A stretch of 42,519 nt of DNA from Actinomycetes bacterium (GCA_021372825.1 JAJFTR010000073.1:1-42519); one strand, 5' to 3'. Positions 16,554 through 25,733 are shown, counted from the first letter of the stretch. Program-made: numbers and translations. Notes: generated by a model not told the origin, from the sequence alone.

Positions 16554-17798
16554 GTGGAACCTTGTGTCATCATTCCGACGTTCTGGGCGAGGCGTCGTAC
16601 ACGTGGGGGGGATCGTCGGCCATCGCGTTTCGATCACCCCACCCCTGTCGATCAGACAGGCACGCTTCCGGCGTGTCTGAGCTCTCTGGAAGCGATCGAC
16701 GGTCTTGGACGCGTCGTGGTCATCATCGCCGCGGCTGACGCATCGACGATGCACGAGGCAGAGGACCGTGTGAGTGAGATAGTCGCCGACTTCCCGAGCA
16801 TCGACCCACTTGTCGTGGGGTCAGCCGAGATGGGCTCGTTGCATCGGAGGTTGGAGCAACTGGAGTTCGCCGATGTTTCTGGCGGCGTCGGCGTGAGCGG
16901 ATATGGCGCTGTCCGCAACGCGGGTCTTGTCATCTCGGCCATTCTCGGTCACGACACTGTCGTGTTCATCGATGACGATGAAGCGGTGACCGATCCCCGG
17001 TTCCTGACCACGGCAATGGAGGGCATCGGCGAGACGACGCAAGGCGGCAAGCGCATCCTCGCGAAGAGCGGATACTACGTGGACGCTCAGGGTAGATACC
17101 AAGCCGCCGTCGATGCGCCCTGGTATGACCTGTTCTGGCGGCAGGACATCGCATACAACGAGGCGCTTGGAGTCGTCGCAGCACCTCCGAGGATCCGCCC
17201 GAGTTCTATCGCGATGGGCGGCTGTCTCGCGTTGCACAGGGACATGTACTGCAACGTCTCGTTCGATCCGTGGGTCCTTCGAGGCGAAGACATGGACTAT
17301 GTGATCAACGCGCGCATGCACGGTGGTGACGTGTTCCTCGACGGGGAATGGTCGATCCTTCACACACCGCCTTCTACGGCCAGCGAAGCGACCGTGTTCA
17401 CACATGATGTCTACCGGTTCATCTACGAGCATCGCAAGCTGGAATTCGCAGAGTCTCAAGTAGACCTGCGTCAGGTCAAGCCGGAAGCCCTCATGCCCTA
17501 TCCGGGGCGTTTCGTCGACTCTTCGATCGGTTGGCGTTCACGCGTCACCGCTCTTCTGCGTGCGCTCGCCGGCCGCGAGTCCAAACAGTACCTGCATGTG
17601 GCCCGCAAAGTCGTGAGTGAGGCGTCGCAGTACGCTCGCGACAACTGTGAGAAGTACTTCGCTTTTCAGCGCCGTTGGCCGCTCGTCATGGACCGGATCT
17701 GGGAGGACGTCGCCCTGAAGTCGCTGTTCACGGGAGAACGCCAGCTCGACCGCAGCGCCATCACGGGCCGCTTCCCGGTGGTGCGGCCTGATCGATGA
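16554..17798 (+). CDS. Family 2-type glycosyltransferase-like protein
   Basis: About 414 residues from a GTG at 16554, with AGAGG 9 bases upstream; earlier in-frame starts (16491, 16519) lack a ribosome site. It begins VEPCVIIPTF, then has a Rossmann-like GT-A fold with the metal-binding triad VVFIDDDEAV (~residues 138-147) and a later GEDMDYVINARMHGG acceptor-site motif, as in galactosyl/mannosyl-type GT2 enzymes. No membrane segment is apparent. The donor and acceptor are unknown. It overlaps the next gene by four bases (ATGA). Confidence 0.7.
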   Translation: MEPCVIIPTFWARRRTRGGDRRPSRFDHPTPVDQTGTLPACLSSLEAIDGLGRVVVIIAAADASTMHEAEDRVSEIVADFPSIDPLVVGSAEMGSLHRRLEQLEFADVSGGVGVSGYGAVRNAGLVISAILGHDTVVFIDDDEAVTDPRFLTTAMEGIGETTQGGKRILAKSGYYVDAQGRYQAAVDAPWYDLFWRQDIAYNEALGVVAAPPRIRPSSIAMGGCLALHRDMYCNVSFDPWVLRGEDMDYVINARMHGGDVFLDGEWSILHTPPSTASEATVFTHDVYRFIYEHRKLEFAESQVDLRQVKPEALMPYPGRFVDSSIGWRSRVTALLRALAGRESKQYLHVARKVVSEASQYARDNCEKYFAFQRRWPLVMDRIWEDVALKSLFTGERQLDRSAITGRFPVVRPDR

Positions 17799-18589
17799 GC
17801 GCTGAGACGCTCTTGCTGTCCGTGGCGATCGGCCTGGTGTCTGGAGTGCTCTCTGGCCTCTTCGGCATAGGTGGCGGCGTGATAACGACGCCAGCGCTAC
17901 GGCTCTTGCTCCATGCTCCCGCCCTGGTCGCCGTGGGGACGCCATTGCCGGTGATCCTTCCGGGCTCGATCTCGGGAGCTCTGGCATACTCGAGGCGGAA
18001 TCTGAGCGACGTGCGCGCGGGGCTGACGGTGGGGGCGTTCGGTGTCCCCGCGTCTGTCGCCGGCGCGCTCGCAACACGAGCAGCCGGCGGCAAGGCAGTG
18101 TTGATCGTGACCGCCGTCGTGATCGGCTATACCGCTATCGACATGACGGTGCTCGCTTTCCGCGGACGGCCCGAGGAAGAGGCTGGTGTGCTGCCCGCCG
18201 AGCCCCGGATACCGACGCACCACACGAAGGCTGGTCTGGCGCTGCTCGGCATCCTGACGGGTTTGTACTCGGGCTTCCTCGGGTTGGGAGGCGGGTTCAT
18301 CGTCGTACCTGCGCTTGTGCGGTGGTTCGGCTTCGATGCGAAGCGCGCGATCGGGACGAGCCTCGTGGTGGTGGCCACGCTCGCCGTCCCAGGGAGTGTC
18401 ACACACTTCGTGCTCGGCAATATCGATCCTGCGTTGGCCGCGCTCCTCACGATCGGTGTGGTCCCAGGCGCGTTGATCGGCGCCAAGATCACGTCGATCG
18501 CTCGCGAGAAAACGATTCGCGTGGGCTTCGCGCTGCTCCTCCTGGGAGTCGGGGTGGTGCTGGGAGCGACGGAGGCTGGACTGTGGTGA
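17795..18589 (+). CDS. TauE/SafE family membrane transporter
   Basis: 264 residues with about eight hydrophobic segments in two repeated halves. Each half opens with the family motif: GLVSGVLSGLFGIGGGVITTP (first 20 residues of the half) and LTGLYSGFLGLGGGFIVVPAL. The family exports or imports small sulfur-containing or organic anions; the substrate here cannot be assigned. Both ends overlap neighbours by four bases, so the gene sits in a tightly coupled operon. Confidence 0.88.
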   Translation: MSAETLLLSVAIGLVSGVLSGLFGIGGGVITTPALRLLLHAPALVAVGTPLPVILPGSISGALAYSRRNLSDVRAGLTVGAFGVPASVAGALATRAAGGKAVLIVTAVVIGYTAIDMTVLAFRGRPEEEAGVLPAEPRIPTHHTKAGLALLGILTGLYSGFLGLGGGFIVVPALVRWFGFDAKRAIGTSLVVVATLAVPGSVTHFVLGNIDPALAALLTIGVVPGALIGAKITSIAREKTIRVGFALLLLGVGVVLGATEAGLW

Positions 18590-19419
18590 GGATCGGCGGT
18601 CACACCCTGCACGAGGCGACGGCCGAGGAACGCGAGGTCATCTGGCGGACGGCGGAGATCACGGGCACTTTCCGCTCTCGAGAGGAGTTCGACCGGTTCT
18701 GTTGTGAGGGATCGTGGCGCGTGCAAGTAAGCGCTCGCGAAGAAGGGGCGATTGTCGCGCAATGGCGTTCGCATCTGTCCGTGCTCTCGGTCAAGGGACT
18801 CTGGTGTGCGCAACGTGCGATAGCACCGATCATGGTCCAGTTGCGCGACCTTGCGAACGAGCACGGCTTTCAGGACCTCGTCGGGCCGATCACTCCCGCG
18901 GATCGTATCGGGCCGTACCTGGATGCCGGCATGCACATCGTGCACACCGGCATCGCCATGCGGCTCGACAAGACCCGCGACGCCGAGCGGACACGTATCA
19001 CGGGCGTGGAGCTGCGCCAGGCGACGGTGGACGACCTTAGCGACTTACTCGAGATCGACCGGGCGTGCTTTAGCGACTTCTGGCGCTACGATGCGCAGCT
19101 CATGCGGGAGTATCTCCTCTCGGAGAGCGCAGTACTCGCCACTGCGGAGGGGAGGGCCGTCGGATACACGATGGGCGCGGTCGAGCGCGGCGAGGGTATC
19201 CTGGGACGTATCGCGGTCGTGCCCTCTTGCCGTCGGCGGGGTGTCGGTTCCGCGCTCCTCGCCGACGCGATCACACGCATGGTTCGTCAAGGCGCGCGAG
19301 GCGTATCGTTGTACACGCAGGAAGACAATCATGTCGCACGATCGCTCTATGAGGAAGCTGGTTTCCGAGTGTCCGGAACGCCGCAACACCTCTGCGCGTT
19401 CGGCGACACCCGGACGTGA
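18586..19419 (+). CDS. Tandem GNAT-type N-acetyltransferase
   Basis: 277 residues from a GTG at 18586 whose GTGA overlaps the TauE/SafE stop, with GGAGG 10 bases upstream. The C-terminal domain (~145-277) is a clear GNAT: VELRQATVDDLSDLLEID, then the acetyl-CoA loop GRIAVVPSCRRRGVGSALL and YEEAGFRVSG. The N-terminal half resembles a degenerate GNAT lacking the R/Q-x-x-G-x-G/A loop, so the architecture is like two-domain acetyltransferases such as mycothiol synthase MshD. The substrate is unknown, and I do not claim mycothiol synthesis. Confidence 0.75.
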   Translation: MRIGGHTLHEATAEEREVIWRTAEITGTFRSREEFDRFCCEGSWRVQVSAREEGAIVAQWRSHLSVLSVKGLWCAQRAIAPIMVQLRDLANEHGFQDLVGPITPADRIGPYLDAGMHIVHTGIAMRLDKTRDAERTRITGVELRQATVDDLSDLLEIDRACFSDFWRYDAQLMREYLLSESAVLATAEGRAVGYTMGAVERGEGILGRIAVVPSCRRRGVGSALLADAITRMVRQGARGVSLYTQEDNHVARSLYEEAGFRVSGTPQHLCAFGDTRT

Positions 19420-19437
19420 TGGCAGGAGTGTGGGTGC

Positions 19438-20757
19438 GTGTCCAGTAGACGTATCCGCGTGATGGATGTGCTGCTGGTGATTGCGACGGCAATCGCCAGC
19501 ACGCTCGCGATCGTCTCACTTCTCGTCGAGGTCTCGCGTCCCGTTCACGACATCGTCGTCGCCGGGCTCGTCGTCATCGCGAGTGGCTCGGTGATCGCGC
19601 GAATGGTGACGCGTCCCGACCACCTTCGAGCTATGCAGTCACACCAGAGCCTGGAGATCGCGGAGGGCAGTCTCGGGTATCTGCGCCGAGGTCTGGATGA
19701 GGAGACGGCTCAGGCGGTGTGTCGTCTCGCGCTTGCCGAGAGTGAGGCTGCTGCCGTGGCGATCACCGATACCGAGCGTGTGCTGGGGTTCGCGGGTGTG
19801 GGCGAAGACCACCACTCGGTGGGCGGGCCGATCATGACGAGAGCGACGCGTGAGGTTCTCGAGCACAACGAGCACCGGATCCTCGCTAACCGCGAGGAGA
19901 TCGGCTGTCCGTACGAGGGGTGTCTTCTTCGGGCTGCGATAGTCGTGCCCCTGCAGATCCGTGACGTGCCAGTGGGAACGCTCAAGTTCTACTACACGAC
20001 ACCACGTCTTCTGAACGAGACGCAGGTCACGATGGTCGAGGGGCTGGGTAGGCTCCTCTCCACGCAACTCGAGCTCTCAGAACTCGAGCGCCAGACGGAG
20101 CTCGCAACGAGGATGGAACTCAAGGCTCTTCAGGCTCAGATCAACCCGCACTTCCTCTTCAACACCATCAACACCATCGCGAGCATGATCCGCACGGATC
20201 CCCCGCGTGCGCGTGATCTGTTGCGCGAATTCGCGCGTTTCTATCGCCGCACTCTCGAAGAGAGCGCGGAATTGGTGCCCCTCGAGCGTGAGCTGGAGTA
20301 TGCGAGAAGCTACCTCTTGTTCGAGCATGCGCGGTTCGGCGATCGTGTCCAGGTGTCTGAAGACGTGAGTGAGGACGTGCTGGAGGTTCTTGTGCCTGCC
20401 TTCATCGTGCAGCCGATCGTGGAGAACTGCGTGTTGCACGCCCTGGGACCTGACAAGCCGCTGCACATCGGGATCTCGGCCTTTCGTGAGGACGGTTTTG
20501 TCCGTATCATCGTGACCGATGATGGGGTGGGCATCGCCCCTGAGGACCTGCCAAAGGTACTGACGAGCGGTTTCGGCAAGGGTCTAGGCATTGCGCTCAA
20601 GAACGTGGACGATAGGCTCCGAGGTCATTTCGGCCCCGACAGTGGACTCGTCGTCACCAGCACGCAAGGCGTTGGGACCACCGTGACTGCGACGCTGGCA
20701 GTGCGAGACGAAGAATCCGGAGGAGGTGGCGATGCTCAAAGCACTTGTCGTGGATGA
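19438..20757 (+). CDS. LytS/YehU-type sensor histidine kinase with GAF domain
   Basis: 439 residues, GTG start with GGAG 9 bases upstream. Two N-terminal hydrophobic helices (~9-30, ~38-58) are followed by a GAF-like region (~85-215), a short coiled coil, the His_kinase domain with His238 in QAQINPHFLFNTINTIA, and an HATPase domain (IVENCVLHALGP, DDGVGIAPEDLP, GKGLGIALKNVDDRL). The extracytoplasmic loop is very short, so signal input is probably within or near the membrane or in the GAF pocket. It overlaps the LytTR regulator gene by 26 bases. Confidence 0.9.
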   Translation: MSSRRIRVMDVLLVIATAIASTLAIVSLLVEVSRPVHDIVVAGLVVIASGSVIARMVTRPDHLRAMQSHQSLEIAEGSLGYLRRGLDEETAQAVCRLALAESEAAAVAITDTERVLGFAGVGEDHHSVGGPIMTRATREVLEHNEHRILANREEIGCPYEGCLLRAAIVVPLQIRDVPVGTLKFYYTTPRLLNETQVTMVEGLGRLLSTQLELSELERQTELATRMELKALQAQINPHFLFNTINTIASMIRTDPPRARDLLREFARFYRRTLEESAELVPLERELEYARSYLLFEHARFGDRVQVSEDVSEDVLEVLVPAFIVQPIVENCVLHALGPDKPLHIGISAFREDGFVRIIVTDDGVGIAPEDLPKVLTSGFGKGLGIALKNVDDRLRGHFGPDSGLVVTSTQGVGTTVTATLAVRDEESGGGGDAQSTCRG

Positions 20758-21439
20758 TGAGGCGCCTGCGCGCTCAGAGCTCCGCTACCTGTTGGAAGAG
20801 GCCGGTGGGGTGGAGGTCGTCGGAGAGGCGTCGAATGCGGCCGAGGCGCTGCAACTCATACGGGCGATATCCTACGACGTCGTCTTCTTAGACGTGGACA
20901 TGCCAGGACTGTCGGGCGTTCAGTTGGCCGAGACCCTCGGCGCGCTGGAGCGACAGCCCTCCATCGTGTTCGTGACAGCGCACAGCGAGTACGCGGTCAA
21001 GGCGTTCGAAGTCGCCGCAGCGGATTACCTTGTGAAACCCGTGGAGGTCGCGCGTCTGAGGACTGCTATCGAGCGCCTGCAGCCGACCGAGGGAGTGGCG
21101 ACGAAGGTGGAGCGCATCCCTGTGGAGAAGGCCGGCAGGAAGCTTCTTCTTCAGGTGGATGACATCTACTACATCATGGCGAAAGACGACTACTCGTACA
21201 TCTACACCAATGAGGAGCGATATCTGTCTACCATATCGCTCGCGCAATTGGAGACGCGGCTGGAATCCCAAGGGTTCTTCAGGGTGCATCGCCGTTTCGT
21301 CGTGAATCTCTCACAGGTAAGAGAGATCGTCCCTATGTACGGTGGCACGATGCTGCTGACTCTCAAGGACAAGAATGCTACCCAGGTCCCGGCGTCGCGA
21401 CGCCGGGTGCCGACCCTCAAGCGTGCGTTAGGGTTGTGA
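20732..21439 (+). CDS. LytTR-family response regulator
   Basis: 235 residues. The receiver has VVDDEAPARSELRYLL and phosphoacceptor Asp54 in VVFLDVDMPG, then VFVTAHSEYAVKAFE and DYLVKP. The C-terminal LytTR DNA-binding domain spans ~135-232 (VDDIYYIMAKDDYSYIYT, FFRVHRRFVVNLSQVREI). The ATG at 20732 has GGAGG five bases upstream; a GTG at 20726 overlies the ribosome site. Paired with the overlapping LytS-type kinase. Confidence 0.93.
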   Translation: MLKALVVDDEAPARSELRYLLEEAGGVEVVGEASNAAEALQLIRAISYDVVFLDVDMPGLSGVQLAETLGALERQPSIVFVTAHSEYAVKAFEVAAADYLVKPVEVARLRTAIERLQPTEGVATKVERIPVEKAGRKLLLQVDDIYYIMAKDDYSYIYTNEERYLSTISLAQLETRLESQGFFRVHRRFVVNLSQVREIVPMYGGTMLLTLKDKNATQVPASRRRVPTLKRALGL

Positions 21440-21448
21440 CGATTGACG

Positions 21449-21901
21449 ATGCTGGTCGGGGTTCTGTCTGACACACACGGAGCACTCCCTCATGAGGTGT
21501 TCGACGTCTTTCGCGAAGTCGAGCACATCGTGCACGCCGGCGACGTCGGCGCGCAGCTCGTTCTCGACGAGCTCGAGACGATCGCGCCGGTCACTGCAGT
21601 CGCGGGGAACATGGACTTCGGAGAGCTTGCGCGTACCCTGCCCGCTGTCGCTTCGCTCAACTTGGACGGCACGGTCATCATGGTGGCGCATAAGGCTGCT
21701 GCCGTACTCAAGGCTGCGGAGTCGACTGATGCCGACCTCCTCATAAGTGGGCATACGCACGTCGCCTCGGTCCTACACTCGGGTCGGCTCACACTTCTCG
21801 ACCCAGGCTCCGTGACCCAGCCAAGAGGTGGAGGTCCTGGAACTGTGGCTCTTGTAGAGACGGGTGGTGAAGAACCCCTCGTCCGTCTCGTCACCTTGTG
21901 A
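21449..21901 (+). CDS. YfcE/MJ0936-type metallophosphoesterase
   Basis: 150 residues, the small calcineurin-like phosphodiesterase family. The metal-binding motifs are all present: LSDTHG, HAGDVG, AGNMDF and LISGHTHVA. These enzymes hydrolyse small phosphodiesters with divalent metals; the natural substrate is unsettled. The ATG at 21449 fits the family N-terminus (MLVGVLSDTHG); a TTG at 21443 has better spacing to a weak AGGG and is the alternative. It is the last + strand gene before a convergent region. Confidence 0.88.
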   Translation: MLVGVLSDTHGALPHEVFDVFREVEHIVHAGDVGAQLVLDELETIAPVTAVAGNMDFGELARTLPAVASLNLDGTVIMVAHKAAAVLKAAESTDADLLISGHTHVASVLHSGRLTLLDPGSVTQPRGGGPGTVALVETGGEEPLVRLVTL

Positions 21902-22003
21902 GTCGGCGCCTTTCACCGATTCCACGGTGCCGCAAGCCGTATCAGCACGCTTTTCGCTATACGCGGCGCGTAGTTCGTGTCATGATGCGGTCGTCGATTT
22001 CAC

Positions 22004-22027
22004 CGGGTCCTACCCCCAGGGGACCCG
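22004..22027. terminator. Hairpin in the convergent intergenic region
   Basis: CGGGTCC / GGACCCG, 7 bp with a 10-base loop, about 100 bases after the phosphoesterase stop. No T-run follows on the + strand. With the neighbouring hairpin it may end transcription of the two converging operons. Confidence 0.4.
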
Positions 22028-22037
22028 AGTGAGATAA

Positions 22038-22075
22038 GGTGCCGGTTTGCGGTTTGAGCGCCACAGGCCGGCACC
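22038..22075. terminator. Hairpin downstream of the glucose-6-phosphate isomerase gene
   Basis: A perfect 8-bp inverted repeat GGTGCCGG / CCGGCACC with a 22-base loop, 20 bases beyond the isomerase stop on the - strand. On that strand it is followed by TTATCTC, only weakly T-rich, so terminator function is plausible but not certain. Confidence 0.5.
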
Positions 22076-22094
22076 CGTTCTTGTCCTCGCCTTC

Positions 22095-23741
22095 CTATCC
22101 GGCTGCAGACCGTATGTCCTCGGCAAGAGAGGCGACATTCGCAGCGGACAAAGACGGTAGATCCACTCGCATGACGCGGCGCCCGTGTGCCGCTAGCGTC
22201 ACAAGGTCGCCTTCGGCTTGCGCGCGGTGCAGCGCTGCCAGTGTGTACTTCTCCCCGCTGATGGGGATGTCGGTGCGATCCCGTGCGGTGACGAGCATGA
22301 AGACGCCGGTGTCGGGTCCCCCTTTGTGCAGTTGGCCGGTCGAGTGCAAGTAGCGCGGCCCGAGTTCGAGCGTGGTGGCGATGCCCTTCGCAGACGAGAG
22401 CGTCTTGGCGGCACGTGTGAGCGGTGCGAGGAATGTATCGTCCTCAGGCATGAAGGCGAGGATCGCACAGTAGTCGCCAGGTCGAGCGCTCCTCAGCCAC
22501 CCTGCGAGCGCTTCGGACCGTGTCTGAGGCAGCGGTGAGGGCACGCTCAGCGCGCCAGCGTACGTGACCCACGTTCCCCCAAGGTCAGCGACCGCGGCGG
22601 GCACCGCGCGGGCTCCCGCAAGGATGTCAGCCGTCGCCTTCTTGGCTTCGGCTACGTTCGGCTCATCGAACGGATTGACCCCGAGCAGGAAGCCCACGAG
22701 CGCGATCGCATACTCCCAGCGGACGAACTCCGCACCGATGTCGAGCGCGTCGGCGAGGGCGAGCTCGAAGACGGGGTGCTCCGCAGCCGTCGTTCGTGAC
22801 CACGTCGCGAGATGCTCGTCGCTGTCAAGCCGCAGCACGACGACCGCGCGATCGGGTCCGTAGCCTGTGGGCTGTGTCGGCTCGTATTCGATCACGGGTA
22901 CGATGCCGATGCCATCCTTGCCCAGTGATTCAGCGACGAGTTGCTCGACCCACAGACCGAAGGCGGCCAGCCCAGGCGAGGTCACAAGAGTGAGCTTGTC
23001 TCGGCCAGCTTCATACGCGTCGGTGATCCATGCCGCGAGCACAGCGGCCGGGTTCTGCTCGGAGACCTTACCGCACGCGTTCTCCATGGTGATCGCTCGC
23101 GCGACGAGCTGTTCGACGTCGATGCCGATAAGGGCCGCTGGCGCGAGTCCAAAAAGAGTGAGGGCCGAGAAGCGGCCTCCGACGCTGGCGGGTGAGCTCA
23201 GCGTCACGCGCATGAGCTCGCGCTGACGCAGCTTCTCCAGAGGCGACCCCGGGTCGGTGATCACGATACAGTGCCGGCCGGCCTGAGGACGGGGCAGTCT
23301 CTCTTCGAGCCACGCTCGCACGATCGCATACAAGCTGAGGGGCTCTATCGTCGTGCCGGACTTGCTCGCCACGATCACGAACGTGTGCTCCTGCTGGAGC
23401 GTGTGAAGGACGCGCTGGACTGCGACAGGCGACGTGGTGTCCAAGACGTGCAGTGCCGGCATACCCGGCGCCGAACCGCAGACCCGTGCGAGGACGAGCG
23501 CGGCAAGCGAGGAGCCACCCATCCCGAGGAGCAGCACATCGCGCGCGCCCTCGCTTGCGAGCGCTGAGGCGAGGTTCGAGAGCAGGGGGAAACGCCCGCG
23601 GGCCTTGCTCGCCAGGTCCGTCCAACCTAGACGTTGGCCGATGGGGATGCGGCTGTCGATGTCTTGAGCGAACAGACTGGTGTCACGTTCCCGGAGCCTT
23701 GCGATCGCATCGGCCTCCTCGAGGCGCTTCAACGCCTGCAT
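22095..23741 (-). CDS. pgi: Glucose-6-phosphate isomerase (Tal-Pgi-type isomerase module)
   Basis: 548 residues. Two SIS-type sugar isomerase folds are visible: VLLLGMGGSSLAALVLARV, the phosphate-binding IVASKSGTTIEPLSLYAIV, ITDPGSPLEKL and GGRFSALTLFGLAPAAL. The sequence resembles the isomerase half of actinobacterial bifunctional transaldolase/glucose-6-phosphate isomerase proteins more than classical Pgi, but there is no transaldolase part. It interconverts glucose-6-P and fructose-6-P. The ATG at 23741 has AAGGGG upstream, 10 bases after the EamA stop; an ATG at 23765 would overlap that gene. Confidence 0.85.
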   Translation of the reverse strand: MQALKRLEEADAIARLRERDTSLFAQDIDSRIPIGQRLGWTDLASKARGRFPLLSNLASALASEGARDVLLLGMGGSSLAALVLARVCGSAPGMPALHVLDTTSPVAVQRVLHTLQQEHTFVIVASKSGTTIEPLSLYAIVRAWLEERLPRPQAGRHCIVITDPGSPLEKLRQRELMRVTLSSPASVGGRFSALTLFGLAPAALIGIDVEQLVARAITMENACGKVSEQNPAAVLAAWITDAYEAGRDKLTLVTSPGLAAFGLWVEQLVAESLGKDGIGIVPVIEYEPTQPTGYGPDRAVVVLRLDSDEHLATWSRTTAAEHPVFELALADALDIGAEFVRWEYAIALVGFLLGVNPFDEPNVAEAKKATADILAGARAVPAAVADLGGTWVTYAGALSVPSPLPQTRSEALAGWLRSARPGDYCAILAFMPEDDTFLAPLTRAAKTLSSAKGIATTLELGPRYLHSTGQLHKGGPDTGVFMLVTARDRTDIPISGEKYTLAALHRAQAEGDLVTLAAHGRRVMRVDLPSLSAANVASLAEDIRSAAG

Positions 23742-23751
23742 CTCACACCCC

Positions 23752-24678
23752 TTACGACGTCTCATCGGGCGCCAGGCCGGCCGCCTCGATCGATGGCTGC
23801 GGTCTCATTCTAGCGACTAGCACGCCGCCGGTGATCACGAGCGCGCTTCCGGCCACTGTCGCGAGCGAGACGCTCTCACCGAGCAGGAGCGCCGAGAAGA
23901 TGACCGCACTCACCGGCTCAGCGTAGGTGAGCATCGCTCCGTGATCCGCGCGAACCATCCTGAGTCCCGATAAGAACAGCAGTCCTGTCACCGCTGTATC
24001 GAGTATGCCCAAGGCGGCGAGTCCTGCCCATTCCTGCGCGTGCGCCGGGCCGGGGAGGAACAGCACGACGGGGAGCAGGAGAGCGGCGGCTCCTGCATAT
24101 TCGCCGAGCATGTAGGCTGCGACCGGGACGCCTGTGAGCAGGCGCTTCGAACTCAACACCAGCCCTGCGTATGTCAACGCCGAGGCGAGTGCCATGCCCG
24201 CGCCGAGCAACTCACGCCCGCTGCTGAGCGAGAGCTCCTGAGGCCCGACGATGGCGATGATACCGGTGAGCGCGAGTGCGAGGGGGAGCAAGAGCCTCTT
24301 GTCGAAGCGCTCCCGAGTGAGCGCCGGCGTGAGCGCCGCGACGAACACCGGGCCGCAATACGCGAGAAGCACCGCGACGGCGACCTTGGTGAGCTGGAGC
24401 GCTCCCAAGTAAAGGACCCAATTGATTCCCAGAAGGCATCCGACGCCCAGCACAGCGGCTGTTCGCCGAGCAGGGAGCGTGCGCAGGGCTCCGAACTGTC
24501 GCCGGAAGGCCAGCACGGCGACGGCGACGAGCGCCGCGAGGACCGCACGCCAGAACACGATGACGACGGCGGACGTGTGCACCATGCGCACGAACACCGG
24601 GATCGTCCCCCAGGTGGTGGCGGCGAGGGCGATGCGGAGGAGACCCGTGAGCGACTCCGAGCGGGGTTTTGTGGACAT
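23752..24678 (-). CDS. EamA/DMT family transporter
   Basis: 308 residues with ten hydrophobic helices in two EamA repeats (first ~10-140, second ~150-295). Features include PVFVRMVHTSAVVIVFWRAVLAALV near the N-terminus (20 or fewer conserved positions) and ALLLGESVSLATVAGSALVI at the end. The family exports amino acids, purines or other metabolites; the substrate is unknown. No Shine-Dalgarno precedes the ATG, but a TACAAT -10 lies eight bases upstream, so the message may be leaderless. The isomerase gene follows closely. Confidence 0.88.
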   Translation of the reverse strand: MSTKPRSESLTGLLRIALAATTWGTIPVFVRMVHTSAVVIVFWRAVLAALVAVAVLAFRRQFGALRTLPARRTAAVLGVGCLLGINWVLYLGALQLTKVAVAVLLAYCGPVFVAALTPALTRERFDKRLLLPLALALTGIIAIVGPQELSLSSGRELLGAGMALASALTYAGLVLSSKRLLTGVPVAAYMLGEYAGAAALLLPVVLFLPGPAHAQEWAGLAALGILDTAVTGLLFLSGLRMVRADHGAMLTYAEPVSAVIFSALLLGESVSLATVAGSALVITGGVLVARMRPQPSIEAAGLAPDETS

Positions 24679-24685
24679 GCGCCCG

Positions 24686-24691
24686 ATTGTA
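24686..24691 (-). promoter_or_regulatory. Putative -10 element giving a leaderless EamA transcript
   Basis: TACAAT on the - strand (5 of 6 to consensus), ending eight bases before the EamA ATG, so transcription would begin at or next to the start codon. It lies in the 44-base gap after hypE and suggests that the EamA-pgi pair is transcribed separately from the hyp genes. Confidence 0.5.
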
Positions 24692-24722
24692 GCCGAAGTA
24701 AGGCGGAGTCAGGCGCCCCGTC

Positions 24723-25733
24723 TCAGCAGATCCGGGGAAGTTGTTCTCCGACGAGCATGTCCATGATCCTCGTCGCGCCGAAAAGCGTCCGTACGTACAC
24801 CTTGCCCGCCGGTCCGTCAGCCACCTCGCCGATGATCGCGGCGTCAGCCCCGTACGGCGCCGACTTCATAGCTTCAAGCGCTGCCTGCGCCTGATCGGGA
24901 GGCACCACCGCAACCATCTTGCCCTCGTTGGCTACCTGGAACACGTCGTAGCCCAGCATCTCGCAGGCGCCTCGGACCTGTTCGCGCACGGGAACGCTCG
25001 CTTCATCGACGGTCATGGACACTCTCGAGGCGCTTGCCAGTTCGTTCAGGGTGCTTGCAAGGCCACCACGCGTGGGGTCGCGAAAACACCGCGTTGCGGG
25101 CGCAGCCGCGAGAACCGCCGCCACAAGGCGGTTGAGGGGGGCGGCGTCGCTTTGGATGTCTGTGGAAAACGACAGCCCCTCGCGTGTGGACACGACGGCG
25201 ATCCCGTGATCTCCCAGGGTGCCCGACAGAAGCACGACATCCCCCGGTCTGCACAGGGAACCCGAGAGATCCACGCCGTCGGGTACCACTCCCACGCCTG
25301 CGGTGTTGATGTACATCCCGTCGCCGTGGCCGTTCTCCACGACCTTCGTATCGCCTGTGATGATGCGGACGCCCGCTTCAGCGGCGGCCTCTCTCATCGA
25401 GACGAGCACTCGTCGCAGGACGTCGATCTCAAGCCCTTCTTCCAAGACGAACCCCACCGAGAGGTACAGCGGCGTCGCGCCGGAGGTCGCGATATCGTTC
25501 ACGGTCCCGCACACCGCAAGCCGCCCGATGTCCGCTCCTGGGAACTCCAACGGCCATACGACGTAGGTGTCGGTCGAAAGCGCGACCCGGGATCCGGGGA
25601 AAGCCACCACGCCCGCGTCGTCCATTCGCGAGAGCACGTCATCGCCAAAGCCGCTCACGAAGACGTTCTCCACGAGTTCGCGCATCATGGTCCCGCCACT
25701 TCCGTGTGCGAGCAGGATGCGGTCTTGGTCCAT
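24723..25733 (-). CDS. hypE: Hydrogenase expression/formation protein HypE
   Basis: 336 residues. It begins DRILLAHGSGGTMMRELV, has the AIR-synthase-like ATP-binding core (ALSTDTYVV, ATSGATPLYLSVGF, ITGDTKVVE, RDPTRGGLASTLNELA) and ends PRIC. The C-terminal Cys is the residue that receives the carbamoyl group and is dehydrated to thiocyanate, the source of the CN ligands of the [NiFe] site. GAGGAGG lies upstream of the ATG at 25733; the frame is open further 5' but that region overlaps hypD. It is the last hyp gene of the cluster. Confidence 0.97.
   Translation of the reverse strand: MDQDRILLAHGSGGTMMRELVENVFVSGFGDDVLSRMDDAGVVAFPGSRVALSTDTYVVWPLEFPGADIGRLAVCGTVNDIATSGATPLYLSVGFVLEEGLEIDVLRRVLVSMREAAAEAGVRIITGDTKVVENGHGDGMYINTAGVGVVPDGVDLSGSLCRPGDVVLLSGTLGDHGIAVVSTREGLSFSTDIQSDAAPLNRLVAAVLAAAPATRCFRDPTRGGLASTLNELASASRVSMTVDEASVPVREQVRGACEMLGYDVFQVANEGKMVAVVPPDQAQAALEAMKSAPYGADAAIIGEVADGPAGKVYVRTLFGATRIMDMLVGEQLPRIC

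Noticed and set aside
21902-22094. A tRNA or small RNA in the convergent gap
   Set aside because: The hairpins there do not form a cloverleaf and no T-loop GGTTCRAAYCC sequence is present.
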